DNA from: Clostridia bacterium
GTDB lineage: Bacteria; Bacillota; Clostridia; Oscillospirales; CAG-272
NCBI GenBank assembly: GCA_017504625.1
Contig: JAFVQU010000002.1
Location: forward strand, 1-64,000
Length of the DNA: 64,000 nucleotides
Reading direction: 5' to 3'
Every line of letters starts with the position of its first letter. The stretch's first letter is position 1. Of the stretch, positions 49,036 through 58,508 are shown in pieces. Both the position numbers and the translations under genes were made by a program. Below the pieces are notes generated by a model that did not search any database, was not told the DNA's origin, and saw only the letters and a program-made list of their open reading frames with translations.

Positions 49036-49512
49036 TCAGTCCTCTGCCTCGGAGGGTTCTTCCTCGGGTTCAGCTTCTTCCTCTACGGTTTCCTCGATGA
49101 TCTCCTCATCAAGCTCGTCGATAGAGATATCCTCGTCAAAATCTGCGGGGACAAGAACAACGGTCTCTCTGTCAGCTCTGCGAAGCTCATAGTCAAGCGC
49201 CTGCATAGCGCCCATAAGATAATCGAAAACGCGAACGAAGGTTGCTCTGTCAAGCTCCTCGATGCAAAGCACGGCAACTCTGCCCTCCTTAAGCGCTTCA
49301 ACGATAGCAGCCGCATCCTCATATGCGACAGGGGTAAAGGTTCTCTTCAAAAGGGGAGCTTCCTCCGTCTCGGAAAGAACGACCTTTACGTCGTCACCCT
49401 CTTCTACTCCGACCTCTTCGTTCTGTGTTCCGTAATAAAGATCGTCGTATACGTTGTCGATATCGGCCGCAGGCTCATTCTTCGTGCCAAAAAGCTTTGA
49501 AATAAATCCCAT
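49036..49512 (-). CDS. sepF: Cell division protein SepF
   Basis: 158 residues from the ATG at 49512 (RBS AGGAG; a longer start has none). The N-terminal M-G-F-I-S-K-L-F-G is the amphipathic membrane anchor, followed by an acidic linker and the SepF core (V-A-Y-E-D-A-A-A-I-V-E-A-L-K-E-G-R-V-A-V-L-C-I-E-E-L, then R-V-F-D-Y-L-M-G-A). SepF tethers FtsZ to the membrane. The C-terminal ~25 residues are an extra glutamate-rich tail. A short hairpin TGCCGCTTTTGCGGCA (49527-49542) sits just before its RBS. Confidence 0.92.
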   Translation of the reverse strand: MGFISKLFGTKNEPAADIDNVYDDLYYGTQNEEVGVEEGDDVKVVLSETEEAPLLKRTFTPVAYEDAAAIVEALKEGRVAVLCIEELDRATFVRVFDYLMGAMQALDYELRRADRETVVLVPADFDEDISIDELDEEIIEETVEEEAEPEEEPSEAED

Positions 49513-49564
49513 ATTTTTCTCCTGTCTGCCGCTTTTGCGGCATATATATTTTTCTAAATTTTTG

Positions 49565-50269
49565 TCAATCCTTTGCAAAGCACTGTCTGCCGACGCGCAC
49601 CATAGTCGCGCCGCATTCAATAGCTTCCTCGAAGCTCTCGCTCATACCCATTGAGATCACGGGCTCACCGTCAAGGCACAACACATCGTGCCATATCTTG
49701 TCCGAAAGCTTCTTTACAGCCTTAAAATAGCCGTAATAATCGCTCTTATTTTCGCATCGCGGAGCCATTGTCATAAATCCGCACAGCTTTATGTTTTTAT
49801 ATTTTGCAAGTGCCAGACAAAATTCCGCCGCTTGCCCAGGCTCTATTCCACCCTTGCTTTCCTCGTTTCCCGAATTTATCTCGACGAGGACGTTTGCCAC
49901 AAGATCCTTTTTCCTTGCCTGCTTGTCAATCTCCGCGGCAAGTCTGTCGGAATCGAGCGAGTGGATAAGGTCAACCTTATCGATGATGTATTTTACCTTA
50001 TTGGTCTGGAGCGACCCGATAAAATGCATCTTGAGACCTTTTCCCACTCCGTCAAGCTTGTCGTAACGCTCAAGCAGCTGCTGGACTCGGTTTTCTCCGA
50101 CCTCTCTTATACCAAGCGCTGAATGTATATAGTTGATCTCGCCGACGTCCGCGCTTTTGATAGCCGCAAGAAACGTGATCTCATCTGCGTTTCTTCCGCA
50201 TCGCTCCGCCGCCGCCCCGATCCTCTTTTTTATCTTCTCAATATTACTATCTAGATACAAGTAATCCAT
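49565..50269 (-). CDS. YggS/YlmE-type pyridoxal-phosphate homeostasis protein
   Basis: 234 residues. Alanine-racemase-like barrel with the PLP lysine in F-L-A-A-I-K-S and the substrate-facing G-E-N-R-V-Q, H-F-I-G-S-L-Q-T-N-K and S-M-G-M-S motifs. These proteins buffer PLP and affect amino-acid homeostasis without a known substrate. It stands upstream of sepF, as in the conserved Firmicutes cluster. Confidence 0.93.
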   Translation of the reverse strand: MDYLYLDSNIEKIKKRIGAAAERCGRNADEITFLAAIKSADVGEINYIHSALGIREVGENRVQQLLERYDKLDGVGKGLKMHFIGSLQTNKVKYIIDKVDLIHSLDSDRLAAEIDKQARKKDLVANVLVEINSGNEESKGGIEPGQAAEFCLALAKYKNIKLCGFMTMAPRCENKSDYYGYFKAVKKLSDKIWHDVLCLDGEPVISMGMSESFEEAIECGATMVRVGRQCFAKD

Positions 50270-50289
50270 TTTCGTGTACCTTTTATGAT

Positions 50290-51561
50290 TCAGTCAAGTC
50301 TTTTTCCGTCGTAAAGATCATTTCCCGACGTTACTATAAGATCGTTAACCCCAAGATAAGGAATCTGACTTATGCTTCCTTCCTCGGCATCCGCCTCACG
50401 TGTATTTGCGATGCAATACATCTCTCTCTCGGCAATCACCGTCACGCGTCTGAACTCAACCGTGCTTCCGACGAGAATGTAAACACCGCTCTCGCCGTCA
50501 AGCGACGTAAGCGCTTCACGTGGGATTCTGTAGCCCGTGACCGATCCAAGCTTTATTTTTACGTCCTGCGCTCTGGCAAGATTGGATATCTTTGACAGGT
50601 CGTAGCTTGAAAACAGAAGATAAGCTCCGTCCTCACCGACGTATATTTTTTCAAGCAGCATATTAAGCTCTCTGCCACTTGACGTAAGGCTGAGCTCGTA
50701 GCTTCTTCCCTCCAAGAAGGAATAGCTCTCCGCCTCGCTTACGGGCATTGCCATATACCACTTAGCCGTGTGCGCCATCTTTCCTACAACAACTCCGCCG
50801 AAATCCTCAGGGGGCGTTTCTACGAGAGATGCAAGCTTATCTGCCGTCATATCGGCAAGTGCGCTTGACGAGAGTATATTTTCATATCCGTCCGCCGCGT
50901 AGAAATAGTAAAATCCGTGATCTCCGATATAAGTGCTTGACACACCGCCAAGCTCTGATAAGATCGCGGCTTTCTCGGCTTCAAGCTTTGAGAGAATATT
51001 CTCCGCCGCGCCGTCACGTCCCGTGATAATGCGATAATCGACAATTGCGTCAAGCAGCTGCTCTCCGCAAATATCCGCGGCAGTCATCTCGCCGTCAAGT
51101 ACAAGGTCAAGGTATTCGTAATATGCCTGTAAAAGCTCCTCGCTCACCTTGCCAAGATCAGATACCTCTGTATTTGTTGACGAAACCGATCCCACACGCT
51201 CGATAGTTTTTGATAGCTCATCAAGCTGATCTTGTACCTGCTTGACATCATTTTTGTCAAGTCCCTCGGCTGAATATACCTCGGCGTATTTATTGCCAAC
51301 CCTGACTCTTGCTCCGTCGGGAACAAGGCGGTTAACTACTCCGTGAGAACCAAGTATGACCGTTTCATCCTTGAAAACATAGCCTCTGCCATATGCGTAA
51401 TCAATGTCGCTGACGACCTGTGTCTTCTGCGTCGACACCATCAAGGAACGGCTTCCAAAAAGCTGAAGCACAACGTACAAGAGAAGCATTATCACCGCTA
51501 TTATTACGACGGTATTGATGACCGACTGTTTTATTCTGATCTTTTGCTTTCTCAAAAACAC
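50290..51561 (-). CDS. HlyD-like membrane fusion protein of the ylm cluster
   Basis: 423 residues from a GTG at 51561, chosen for GAGGGAG 5 bases before; a GTG at 51588 is the other candidate. A basic N-terminus, one membrane helix (about 15-35) and then a long extracellular part with lipoyl/barrel-like segments and a coiled region (about 100-140), ending near T-S-G-N-D-L-Y-D-G-K. The overall plan is HlyD/RND adaptor. The same gene is found ahead of yggS-sepF in other Clostridia, pointing to envelope or division work and not classical secretion, since no ABC or TolC partner is here. Confidence 0.75.
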   Translation of the reverse strand: MFLRKQKIRIKQSVINTVVIIAVIMLLLYVVLQLFGSRSLMVSTQKTQVVSDIDYAYGRGYVFKDETVILGSHGVVNRLVPDGARVRVGNKYAEVYSAEGLDKNDVKQVQDQLDELSKTIERVGSVSSTNTEVSDLGKVSEELLQAYYEYLDLVLDGEMTAADICGEQLLDAIVDYRIITGRDGAAENILSKLEAEKAAILSELGGVSSTYIGDHGFYYFYAADGYENILSSSALADMTADKLASLVETPPEDFGGVVVGKMAHTAKWYMAMPVSEAESYSFLEGRSYELSLTSSGRELNMLLEKIYVGEDGAYLLFSSYDLSKISNLARAQDVKIKLGSVTGYRIPREALTSLDGESGVYILVGSTVEFRRVTVIAEREMYCIANTREADAEEGSISQIPYLGVNDLIVTSGNDLYDGKRLD

Positions 51562-51640
51562 GGCATCTCCCTCATACGCGCGCGACACACGCGCTTAATA
51601 TATAAATATACATTGTGATTATAACATAAATATAACCTTA

Positions 51641-52585
51641 TTAAAAGAGTTTTTGCGAAATGTTTACAATCTCTTCAAAAGTTTTCATGCCGTTTTCGCC
51701 GTCGACAAAGACTTTGTGCGCGTAATCCTTGCCCGAAAACCAAGTTATCTGCCTTTTTGCGTATCTTCTCGTCGCACGCTTAAGCTCGTCAACGCATTCG
51801 TCAAGCGTTGATCTTCCCTCAAGATACGGGAAAAGCTCCTTATATCCTATTGCCTGCGCCGCGGTGATCGAACGCTCGAAAACACCTTCCGCCATAAGCT
51901 TCTTCGTTTCCTCGACAAGACCTTCGGCAATCATCTGATCAACTCGGCGGTCGATTCGCGAATAAAGCAATTCGCGACTTGCAAATGACAAAGTTATAAC
52001 TCTGTGATCGTATTTATCGACGATCTCGCAATTTTTCTTATCAATATCGCTCTTTTTTTCACCCGTAACGGTACATATCTCAATCGCACGCATAACGCGT
52101 TTAGTGTTGTTCTTATGTATTGTTGCCGCCGCCTCGGGATCTAAAGCAGCAAGACGTTCATAAAGCGCGTCAACACCGTTTTCGTCCAGATAGCGTTTAA
52201 GCTCCGCGCGCACATTCTCGTCACTCGCCGCGCCATCGTCGTTTCCGCCGCGCAAAAATCTGTCAAGATACAGCCCCGTACCTCCGCAGAATATCGGGAG
52301 CTTTCCTCTGCTCACGATATCCTCAACTGCCACCTCGGCATCCTTGACGTAGTCGGAGCAGGAATAGGGCGCATCAGCAGGCAAAACATCAATAAGATGA
52401 TGCCTTACCGACGACAATTCTTCCTTCGTCGGCTTTGCCGTGCCGATATCCATTCCGCGATATATCTGCATTGAGTCGCAGGAGATTATCTCGCCGCCAA
52501 GACGCTTTGCAAGCTCAATTGCAAGCGCCGTCTTGCCTGACGCGGTAGGCCCTGTGACCGCTAAAATCTTTATTTTCTTATCCAT
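51641..52585 (-). CDS. miaA: tRNA dimethylallyltransferase MiaA
   Basis: 314 residues from the ATG at 52585, which overlaps the preceding stop as TAATG. P-loop G-P-T-A-S-G-K-T (12-19), D-S-M-Q-I-Y-R-G-M-D-I-G-T-A-K-P (substrate and catalytic Asp), and G-G-T-G-L-Y-L. It adds dimethylallyl to A37 of tRNAs reading UNN codons (i6A). Commonly lies next to hfq or mutL in other Firmicutes; neither is here. Confidence 0.95.
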   Translation of the reverse strand: MDKKIKILAVTGPTASGKTALAIELAKRLGGEIISCDSMQIYRGMDIGTAKPTKEELSSVRHHLIDVLPADAPYSCSDYVKDAEVAVEDIVSRGKLPIFCGGTGLYLDRFLRGGNDDGAASDENVRAELKRYLDENGVDALYERLAALDPEAAATIHKNNTKRVMRAIEICTVTGEKKSDIDKKNCEIVDKYDHRVITLSFASRELLYSRIDRRVDQMIAEGLVEETKKLMAEGVFERSITAAQAIGYKELFPYLEGRSTLDECVDELKRATRRYAKRQITWFSGKDYAHKVFVDGENGMKTFEEIVNISQKLF

Positions 52586-53421
52586 TACCAAGCGTAAGAC
52601 TGCGTGCCATCCTTAAGCACGATGTTCTGCTTAACACCAAGCTCTTCCATCCAGCCGCGCACCTCAACGGTTTTCCAGATGTGAGTGTTAAATCCCGCAC
52701 CCGCATTGTTGTCCCAAAGCCAGTTGGGAGCGCACCAGAAGCAAATTTCGGGACGTACCGCCTCGTAGAATTCCTTGGTTGCGCCGTTCTGTCCGTGATG
52801 TGCCATCTGGCAGATATCCGCCTTGAGCATATCTGTTCCCTTATACTTTTCAAGCATCTTGTATCCCGCTTCAATTCCGCAGTCGCCAAGGAAAAGCGCG
52901 ACCTTGCCGCCAAGAGTCATTTTAAACACGGTGGTCGTGTTGTTGCCTACGTCACGAAGGAATGCGGGATCGGGGGTATAAAGGATCTCGAATTTTGCGT
53001 CACCGATCTGATATACGTCGCCCTCGGTAACTACCGCGATCTTATCGGCATAAAGAGGCATATTCTTATAGAAGGTAGCAGCAGTCTGTGCGGCGTTCTT
53101 ATCGCCGCCGCGAAGGAAGAACTGAGGCGAGGGAATATTGTAATGAATAACGTCAACCGTCACGCTATCGCGTTTATTCTCCATGATCTCAAAGAAAGCA
53201 CTCATATGATCGCTATGAGCATGTGAGAAAAGCCACGCGTCGATATGAGGAACATCCTCACCTGTCAGCTCGCGCAAGAATTCAAGGAAGTAGTCAGTAT
53301 CCTCGCGAAAGCCTCCGTCAATGGCAATTACCTTGCCGTCGGCAGTAGTGATAATAAAGCTTTCCATCTGGATATTCGTAACCGATTTGAGCATGTAGAT
53401 CGCGTTCTGATTTTTTTTCAT
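52585..53421 (-). CDS. MBL fold metallo-hydrolase
   Basis: 278 residues from the ATG at 53421 (GGAG 6 bases upstream). The metal motif S-H67-A-H69-S-D71-H72 is intact, followed by L-F-L-G-D-C-G and C-Q-M-A-H-H-G-Q-N-G-A (ligand His). The arrangement resembles ComEC-like or phosphodiesterase-type MBL enzymes. No signal peptide, so cytoplasmic. Substrate unknown. Between queA and miaA; a small hairpin TGCCATTAACGGCA (53436-53449) precedes its RBS. Confidence 0.85.
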   Translation of the reverse strand: MKKNQNAIYMLKSVTNIQMESFIITTADGKVIAIDGGFREDTDYFLEFLRELTGEDVPHIDAWLFSHAHSDHMSAFFEIMENKRDSVTVDVIHYNIPSPQFFLRGGDKNAAQTAATFYKNMPLYADKIAVVTEGDVYQIGDAKFEILYTPDPAFLRDVGNNTTTVFKMTLGGKVALFLGDCGIEAGYKMLEKYKGTDMLKADICQMAHHGQNGATKEFYEAVRPEICFWCAPNWLWDNNAGAGFNTHIWKTVEVRGWMEELGVKQNIVLKDGTQSYAW

Positions 53422-53476
53422 AATAATCTCCATTCTGCCATTAACGGCAAAGCAAATTCATAGTGTTTGAAGTATC

Positions 53477-54565
53477 TTACTGGATAAACATAGCGTCGCC
53501 AAACGAGAAAAATCTATATTTTTCGTCAACCGCGTGCTTGTATGCCTCCATGATTTTTTCCTTATCGTAAAAAGCGGAAATGAGCATTATAAGTGTGCTT
53601 TCGGGCAGATGGAAGTTAGTAATAAGCGCATCAACCGCCTTGAATTTGTAGCCGGGATAGATGAAAATTCCGGTATCTCCTGACATAGCCTTAACCGTAC
53701 CGTTAGCCTCCGACGCACTCTCAAGTGTGCGGCAGGACGTCGTGCCTACGCAGATAACTCTGCCTCCCGCGGCGCGGCGGCTGTTTATAAGCTCTGCGCT
53801 CTCCTTGGATACAGAGAAAAACTCGGTATGCATAACGTGCGCGTCTATTCTGTCCTCCTTAACGGGACGGAATGTGCCAAGTCCGACGTGGAGCATTACG
53901 GGGGCTATCGCAACTCCCTTTGCCTTGATTTTTTCAAGCAATTCAGGAGTGAAATGAAGTCCCGCCGTGGGTGCCGCCGCCGAGCCTTCCTCGCGCGCAT
54001 AGACCGTCTGATAACGGTTGTTATCCTCAAGTCGCTCGGTAATGTACGGAGGCAGAGGCATCATGCCGATCATGTTAAGCACGTTGTATATATTCTCGTA
54101 TTTTTCCTTGTCGTAGGTGAATTTGATAATTCTGTTGCCTTCGTCGGTAATCTCGATTATCTCACCCTCAAGTATTCCGTCGCCAAAGACCGGCTTCATG
54201 CCAAGCTTTGCTCGTTTTCCGGGCTTTACAAGACACTCCCAAGTATCAAGGTCGCGCTGACGAAGCAAGAGCAATTCAAGCGGTGCATCAGGGCGATTTT
54301 CGGCATGTCCGTAAATTCGCGCGGGAATTACCTTTGAATCGTTGATAACAAGCACGTCTCCATCGCGCAAATAGTCGATAATATCGTAAAAATGCTTGTG
54401 ATCGATGCTTCCCTTTTCTCTGCTAAGCACCATAAGTCTGCTCTCGTCACGCTTGTCCATCGGGTGCTGGGCTATCAGCTCCTCGGGCAGATCGTAGTAA
54501 AAATCGGATCTGAGCAGATCGGTCGGCGCTTTTTCGTTTATAATTACGTTTTTTTCGTTAGTCAT
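53477..54565 (-). CDS. queA: S-adenosylmethionine:tRNA ribosyltransferase-isomerase QueA
   Basis: 362 residues from the ATG at 54565. Diagnostic motifs: [31 protein letters not shown] and [10 protein letters not shown]. It transfers the ribosyl of SAM to preQ1 in tRNA, the penultimate step of queuosine synthesis. No other queuosine gene (tgt, yajC are usual neighbours) lies beside it. The promoter is 59 bases upstream of the start. Confidence 0.96.
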   Translation of the reverse strand: MTNEKNVIINEKAPTDLLRSDFYYDLPEELIAQHPMDKRDESRLMVLSREKGSIDHKHFYDIIDYLRDGDVLVINDSKVIPARIYGHAENRPDAPLELLLLRQRDLDTWECLVKPGKRAKLGMKPVFGDGILEGEIIEITDEGNRIIKFTYDKEKYENIYNVLNMIGMMPLPPYITERLEDNNRYQTVYAREEGSAAAPTAGLHFTPELLEKIKAKGVAIAPVMLHVGLGTFRPVKEDRIDAHVMHTEFFSVSKESAELINSRRAAGGRVICVGTTSCRTLESASEANGTVKAMSGDTGIFIYPGYKFKAVDALITNFHLPESTLIMLISAFYDKEKIMEAYKHAVDEKYRFFSFGDAMFIQ

Positions 54566-54623
54566 ATTATCTCTGATTTCTCTTTTCGCATATAATTTAC
54601 TGATATACATTTATCCAATGTAA

Positions 54624-54652
54624 ATTATAGCACACACTACCCTCTTTTGCAA
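54624..54652 (-). promoter_or_regulatory. Sigma-A promoter of queA
   Basis: Minus strand TTGCAA (54647-54652), 17 bases, TATAAT (54624-54629). Confidence 0.78.
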
Positions 54653-54712
54653 TACCCTGCGGCGAAAATAACGCCCAAAAGCATCAAAAAACACATATCG
54701 GAGGATACTTTT

Positions 54713-55606
54713 ATGAGCAAAGGCAAAAAAACTCTCTTTCAAGGCGCGGCAACAGCTCTTATAACCCCGTTTTTGCACGGCAAGGTTGACTATTACGCTC
54801 TTGAAAATCTCATTGAACGGCAGATACATAAAGGTATAGACGCGCTCGTTATATGCGGCACCACGGGGGAAAACGCAACCTTATCCGACGACGAGCATCG
54901 CGCCGTTCTTGAGTTTGCCATTGAAAAGGCTGACGGCAGAGTTCCTATGATCGCGGGTACGGGATCAAACGATACCGCGCACGCCGTGGAAACGTCGCAA
55001 TGCGCAAGCAAGCTCGGCTATGACGGATTGCTCGTCGTAACCCCTTACTACAACAAGGCTACCGAGGACGGACTTGTGGCACATTTCGAAAGGATAGCCG
55101 ACTCATCTCCAACGCCGATAATTCTATACAACGTGCCCGCACGCACGGCTTGCAATATTTCCTTGCCCGTTTACCGCCGACTTGCAAAGCACGAAAATAT
55201 AGTCGCCGTCAAGGAGGCATCGGGAAACATCAGCGCGGTCGCGCGGCTTATCTGTGAATGCGGCAACGACCTCACAATTTATTCGGGCAACGACAGCGAG
55301 ATCCTTCCCATACTCGCGCTTGGCGGCGCCGGAGTTATCTCGGTAGTGTCTAATATAGTTCCAAGTGAAATTTCACTCCTCTGTCACAGGTTTTTCGAGG
55401 ACGATATTCTCGGCGCGAGAGAGCTGCACGAGAAATATTTAAAGCTGTGTGACGCTATGTTCTCCGAGGTAAATCCCATTCCCGTAAAGACCGCCGCGGC
55501 TCTTATCGGTCTTTGCTGTGACGAGCTTCGCCTGCCCTTGTGCAAAATGAGTGATCGCAACAAAAACGAGCTTAAAAAAGTCCTTTTGGAGTACGATCTG
55601 ATATAA
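54713..55606 (+). CDS. dapA: 4-hydroxy-tetrahydrodipicolinate synthase
   Basis: 297 residues from the ATG at 54713 (GGAGG 8 bases upstream). Class I aldolase-type barrel with G-T-T-G-E (49-53), T-P-Y-Y-N-K (110-115), Tyr139 in Y-N-V-P-A-R-T and the Schiff-base lysine K167 in V-A-V-K-E-A-S-G. It condenses pyruvate and aspartate semialdehyde toward lysine and diaminopimelate for peptidoglycan. Monocistronic, convergent with the SGNH gene. Confidence 0.93.
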   Translation: MSKGKKTLFQGAATALITPFLHGKVDYYALENLIERQIHKGIDALVICGTTGENATLSDDEHRAVLEFAIEKADGRVPMIAGTGSNDTAHAVETSQCASKLGYDGLLVVTPYYNKATEDGLVAHFERIADSSPTPIILYNVPARTACNISLPVYRRLAKHENIVAVKEASGNISAVARLICECGNDLTIYSGNDSEILPILALGGAGVISVVSNIVPSEISLLCHRFFEDDILGARELHEKYLKLCDAMFSEVNPIPVKTAAALIGLCCDELRLPLCKMSDRNKNELKKVLLEYDLI

Positions 55607-55611
55607 AAAAA

Positions 55612-55640
55612 GCCGACCGCAAAAGCGGTCGGCAAAGCTT
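55612..55640. terminator. Terminator between dapA and the SGNH hydrolase gene
   Basis: GCCGACCGC / GCGGTCGGC with 4-base loop, flanked by A and T runs on both sides, so it can work in both directions. Confidence 0.85.
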
Positions 55641-55642
55641 TT

Positions 55643-57124
55643 TCATTTGATGTTTTCATAGCCTATGAGCGTCTGCAAAAGCGTTTGCGCGTAGACTCTC
55701 ATAAAGAAATCGTTGGGGTGATTTATGTTATTAGCCGCATAATCGTTAAACGCCTTATGCTCAAGTACAGCTTCGCTCATAGAGCCCATAAGAACGGTAG
55801 CGCAGGGCGTTCCTGCTCTGGTATAGCTCGTTGACATAGCCAAAAGCGGCTCCTCAAAAAGTATCTGGTTCTTGCCCGAATCTGTATCGTACGGGTTTGA
55901 TACCATGGTTGATATCAGCATCAACGCGGTATCGGGAGCAACCTTTAAAACCTCACCTACCGTCTGCTTTGTATAGGTCTGGTACGTCTTTGCCTTCGTC
56001 GTGCCGTTGTTCATTCCAAACGCAAGCACGAAAAGATCGCATCCGTATTCGTCTATCACGTCGCATACGTATTTTTGCACGTTGTTGAGCGCTCCCGCGC
56101 AATCCCAACCGCCCACCGACGAATTAACGTAGGTGATAGTTCCGCGCACATCTTCGCTGTCGTTATAGGTGGGAACATCCTCACTGAAGGTCTTTTCAAG
56201 CCCCGTATGGATATGCTCGACCTTGTAATCAAAGAGATCGGCAAGCGCATAGACGAAGAGCTTCGTATAGTCGGGCTGATAAGGCTCGTGACCGACAAAA
56301 AGGCTTGAATTCGCACCTCTCGTGATACTGTCACCGTAGAAAAACACAGTAACGTCCTCTCCGCGACAAAGCTTATCAAGGAAAGGCTTGTATATCTCTA
56401 TACTGCTTTCCTGAACAAAGCCATCCCACACGTCCGAGTGAGTGTAAGTCACGTTGACCTGCCATTGAGTCATGGTTCTACCCTCGCCCCAATAGACGTT
56501 GCATATCTTGCCGTCATGCTCCATCGTGAGATAATTACTGCTTGTGTTATTATAGTAGACCTCGCTTGTGATACAAGGAATACTCGATCCCTCAAGCAAC
56601 ACTATCATTCCGTTCTCAAGGGCGTAATCAACTCCCTCTGTATAAGTAACAAGCCCGTCATACGAGGTAACCGAGATGATCTCGTCGGCGTGGAACATAA
56701 GAGATTTTTTGTCACCGTAATCAATGAACATCACGCTCTCACCCGTCATAATGTTGCCCTCAAGCATATTGTGCATAAGGAGGTCAAGCTCAGGTGCGTT
56801 TATCTCATAATCAAGCAATGGCGGCTCCTCCGTGGTTGTTTCCTCTGATGTTGTCTCTTCTATTGTAGCTGATTCAGTAGTTGTTTCTTCCGTTGTAACT
56901 GATTCAGTAGTAATATCCTCGGCGGGCAGCTCCTCCGTTGTATCCTCTTTTCTCTCGGCAGATTCGGTCTGCTTTTCCGTGGTCTGCTCGGTAGAAGTGC
57001 CTTCAGTGCCAAACGCATTTACCGTTTCATTCTCACCGGAGCCATTGCCACAGCCCACGAATATAAGAAAAATAAAAATCAACGACAAAATAAGGAGTAT
57101 TAAGCGAACGCTTCTTTTTTTCAT
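55643..57124 (-). CDS. Lipoprotein SGNH/GDSL-type hydrolase with Thr/Glu-rich stalk
   Basis: 493 residues. Lipoprotein signal with lipobox I-F-V-G-C25. Residues ~30-100 form a low-complexity stalk of T-T-E-x repeats (E-E-T-T-T-E-S and similar), then a jelly-roll-like N-domain (about 105-245) and an SGNH hydrolase domain with block I F-Y-G-D264-S266-I-T-R-G, G-x-N block A-F-G-M-N-N-G, and N-x-x-H469 near the end. The catalytic Asp of the DxxH block is Asn here. Family members (CE2-like layout) deacetylate polysaccharides. Anchored outside, it probably trims plant or host glycans. Follows the nucleotidyltransferase by 23 bases. Confidence 0.85.
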   Translation of the reverse strand: MKKRSVRLILLILSLIFIFLIFVGCGNGSGENETVNAFGTEGTSTEQTTEKQTESAERKEDTTEELPAEDITTESVTTEETTTESATIEETTSEETTTEEPPLLDYEINAPELDLLMHNMLEGNIMTGESVMFIDYGDKKSLMFHADEIISVTSYDGLVTYTEGVDYALENGMIVLLEGSSIPCITSEVYYNNTSSNYLTMEHDGKICNVYWGEGRTMTQWQVNVTYTHSDVWDGFVQESSIEIYKPFLDKLCRGEDVTVFFYGDSITRGANSSLFVGHEPYQPDYTKLFVYALADLFDYKVEHIHTGLEKTFSEDVPTYNDSEDVRGTITYVNSSVGGWDCAGALNNVQKYVCDVIDEYGCDLFVLAFGMNNGTTKAKTYQTYTKQTVGEVLKVAPDTALMLISTMVSNPYDTDSGKNQILFEEPLLAMSTSYTRAGTPCATVLMGSMSEAVLEHKAFNDYAANNINHPNDFFMRVYAQTLLQTLIGYENIK

Positions 57125-57147
57125 AAGAAAACTCCTTGTAAAAAAGT

Positions 57148-58065
57148 TTATGAGAAGAGCTTTTCCTTGTAAACTCCATCGGCATAGAGCTGCTTGAAGG
57201 AGTCAATAACGTACTGCTTATCCTCTTTGTAGGTAACGCCAAACCACTTATCCTCGGTTTTAAGCACCTTTACGGTAGCCGTGCCCGCCTTGAGCATCTT
57301 GTCTACCTCACCGGGAAGCAAGAATTCCGCCTTAAGATTAGTCGCGTTGTCGCCAAGGAATTCGATAAAATCAGCTTCAAGTCGGTTGATAAACTCGGGA
57401 GTGAACGCCCACATGTTCATAGAAACGAGTGTTTCGGGATCAACGGGAGTCTTTACGCCGTCAGCTTCAACGTACGCGCCGCCCTTTCCGTCCTTGAAAA
57501 TGTTGGACGTTTCGGTAATTCCTACAAGCTTTCCGTCCTCAACCGAGCATACTCCGCGTGTTACCGCGCCGTTATCAGAAAGAGTGTTGCCGAGAACAAA
57601 TCCGGGCATAGCGATATCAAGGACTTCCCTGTTATCAACGTCCATCTCGTTTACGATATAGTCGTGAAGCTTCTTGAAGCCATCCTTGCCGTAATAGTCG
57701 TCGGCGTTGATAACGAGCGCGGGAGTATCAACTATTCCCTTGCACGCAAGAACTGCGTGTCCGGTTCCCCAAGGCTTTGTTCTTCCCTCGGGATTCTTGA
57801 ATCCGCCGGGGAGATTTTCTACCTCCTGGAATGCGTAAGCGCAGGGACATACCTTTTCAATTCTGTTTCCTATTATCTCGCGGAAATCCTTCTCAAGGTC
57901 CTTGCGGATGATAAATACGACCTTGTTAAAGCCGGCTTCAAGAGCATCGTGGATAGAATAATCCATAATTATCTCGCCGTTAGGTCCTACAGGGGCTAAC
58001 TGCTTGATTCCGCCGCCAAAGCGCGAGCCTATGCCCGCAGCCATAATAATAAGTGTAGTTTCCAT
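57148..58065 (-). CDS. Sugar-phosphate nucleotidyltransferase family protein
   Basis: 305 residues. Starts with the nucleotidyltransferase signature L-I-I-M-A-A-G-I-G-S-R-F-G-G-G-I-K-Q (5-22) and carries N-A-D-D-Y-Y-G (Mg site), and a P-W-G-T-G-H-A segment typical of UTP/dTTP glucose-1-phosphate enzymes, with extra C-terminal residues. It would activate a sugar-1-phosphate to an NDP-sugar for glycan synthesis. GalU-like is the best guess, but the specificity loop is not diagnostic. RBS AAAGGA precedes the ATG. Probably transcribed from the HIT promoter. Confidence 0.83.
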   Translation of the reverse strand: METTLIIMAAGIGSRFGGGIKQLAPVGPNGEIIMDYSIHDALEAGFNKVVFIIRKDLEKDFREIIGNRIEKVCPCAYAFQEVENLPGGFKNPEGRTKPWGTGHAVLACKGIVDTPALVINADDYYGKDGFKKLHDYIVNEMDVDNREVLDIAMPGFVLGNTLSDNGAVTRGVCSVEDGKLVGITETSNIFKDGKGGAYVEADGVKTPVDPETLVSMNMWAFTPEFINRLEADFIEFLGDNATNLKAEFLLPGEVDKMLKAGTATVKVLKTEDKWFGVTYKEDKQYVIDSFKQLYADGVYKEKLFS

Positions 58066-58114
58066 AATAAAAATCCTTTCGACTCTATGGTAATTTATAT
58101 TTTGATTTAAAAAC

Positions 58115-58453
58115 TCAGACTACGTTTTCGGGGAGCTTTTTGCCGCCAAGAATATGAAAATGCATATGCTTTACGGTCTGACATCCGTCCTCACCGACGT
58201 TAGTGATAACACGGTATCCGTTTTCAAGACCGCACGCCCTTGCGACCTTGGGAATAGCCTCAAAAACAGCCGCGACGTACGCGCTGTTTTCGTCATTGAT
58301 ATCGTTTGCCGACTCAATATGAACGCGAGGAATTACAAGAATATGCACAGGTGCCTGTGGGCTTATATCCTTGAATGCGTAAACCTTATCGTCGGAATAT
58401 ACCTTTTCGGAGGGAATCTCTCCCGCCGCTATTTTACAGAAAATGCAAGACAT
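58115..58453 (-). CDS. HIT family protein (HinT-like)
   Basis: 112 residues, compact. The histidine triad H-M-H-F-H-I-L-G-G near residue 100 and the N-terminal C-I-F-C-K-I-A-A-G-E-I-P-S (zinc/structural Cys pair) mark the HinT branch. It hydrolyses adenosine phosphoramidates and lysyl-AMP. The promoter (58509-58537) overlaps that of FkbM on the other strand. Confidence 0.95.
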   Translation of the reverse strand: MSCIFCKIAAGEIPSEKVYSDDKVYAFKDISPQAPVHILVIPRVHIESANDINDENSAYVAAVFEAIPKVARACGLENGYRVITNVGEDGCQTVKHMHFHILGGKKLPENVV

Positions 58454-58478
58454 GTTTTTCTCCTTAATAAAAAATCAC

Positions 58479-58507
58479 TTTACAAAACATAAAAGGTTTG
58501 TTATAAT
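58479..58507 (+). promoter_or_regulatory. Sigma-A promoter of the FkbM gene
   Basis: TTTACA (58479-58484), 17 bases, TATAAT (58502-58507). Confidence 0.78.
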
Positions 58508-58508
58508 T

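Noticed and set aside
56820..57000. Repetitive Thr/Glu codons as a possible tandem-repeat array
   Set aside because: Within the coding frame of the SGNH lipoprotein and explained as its stalk.
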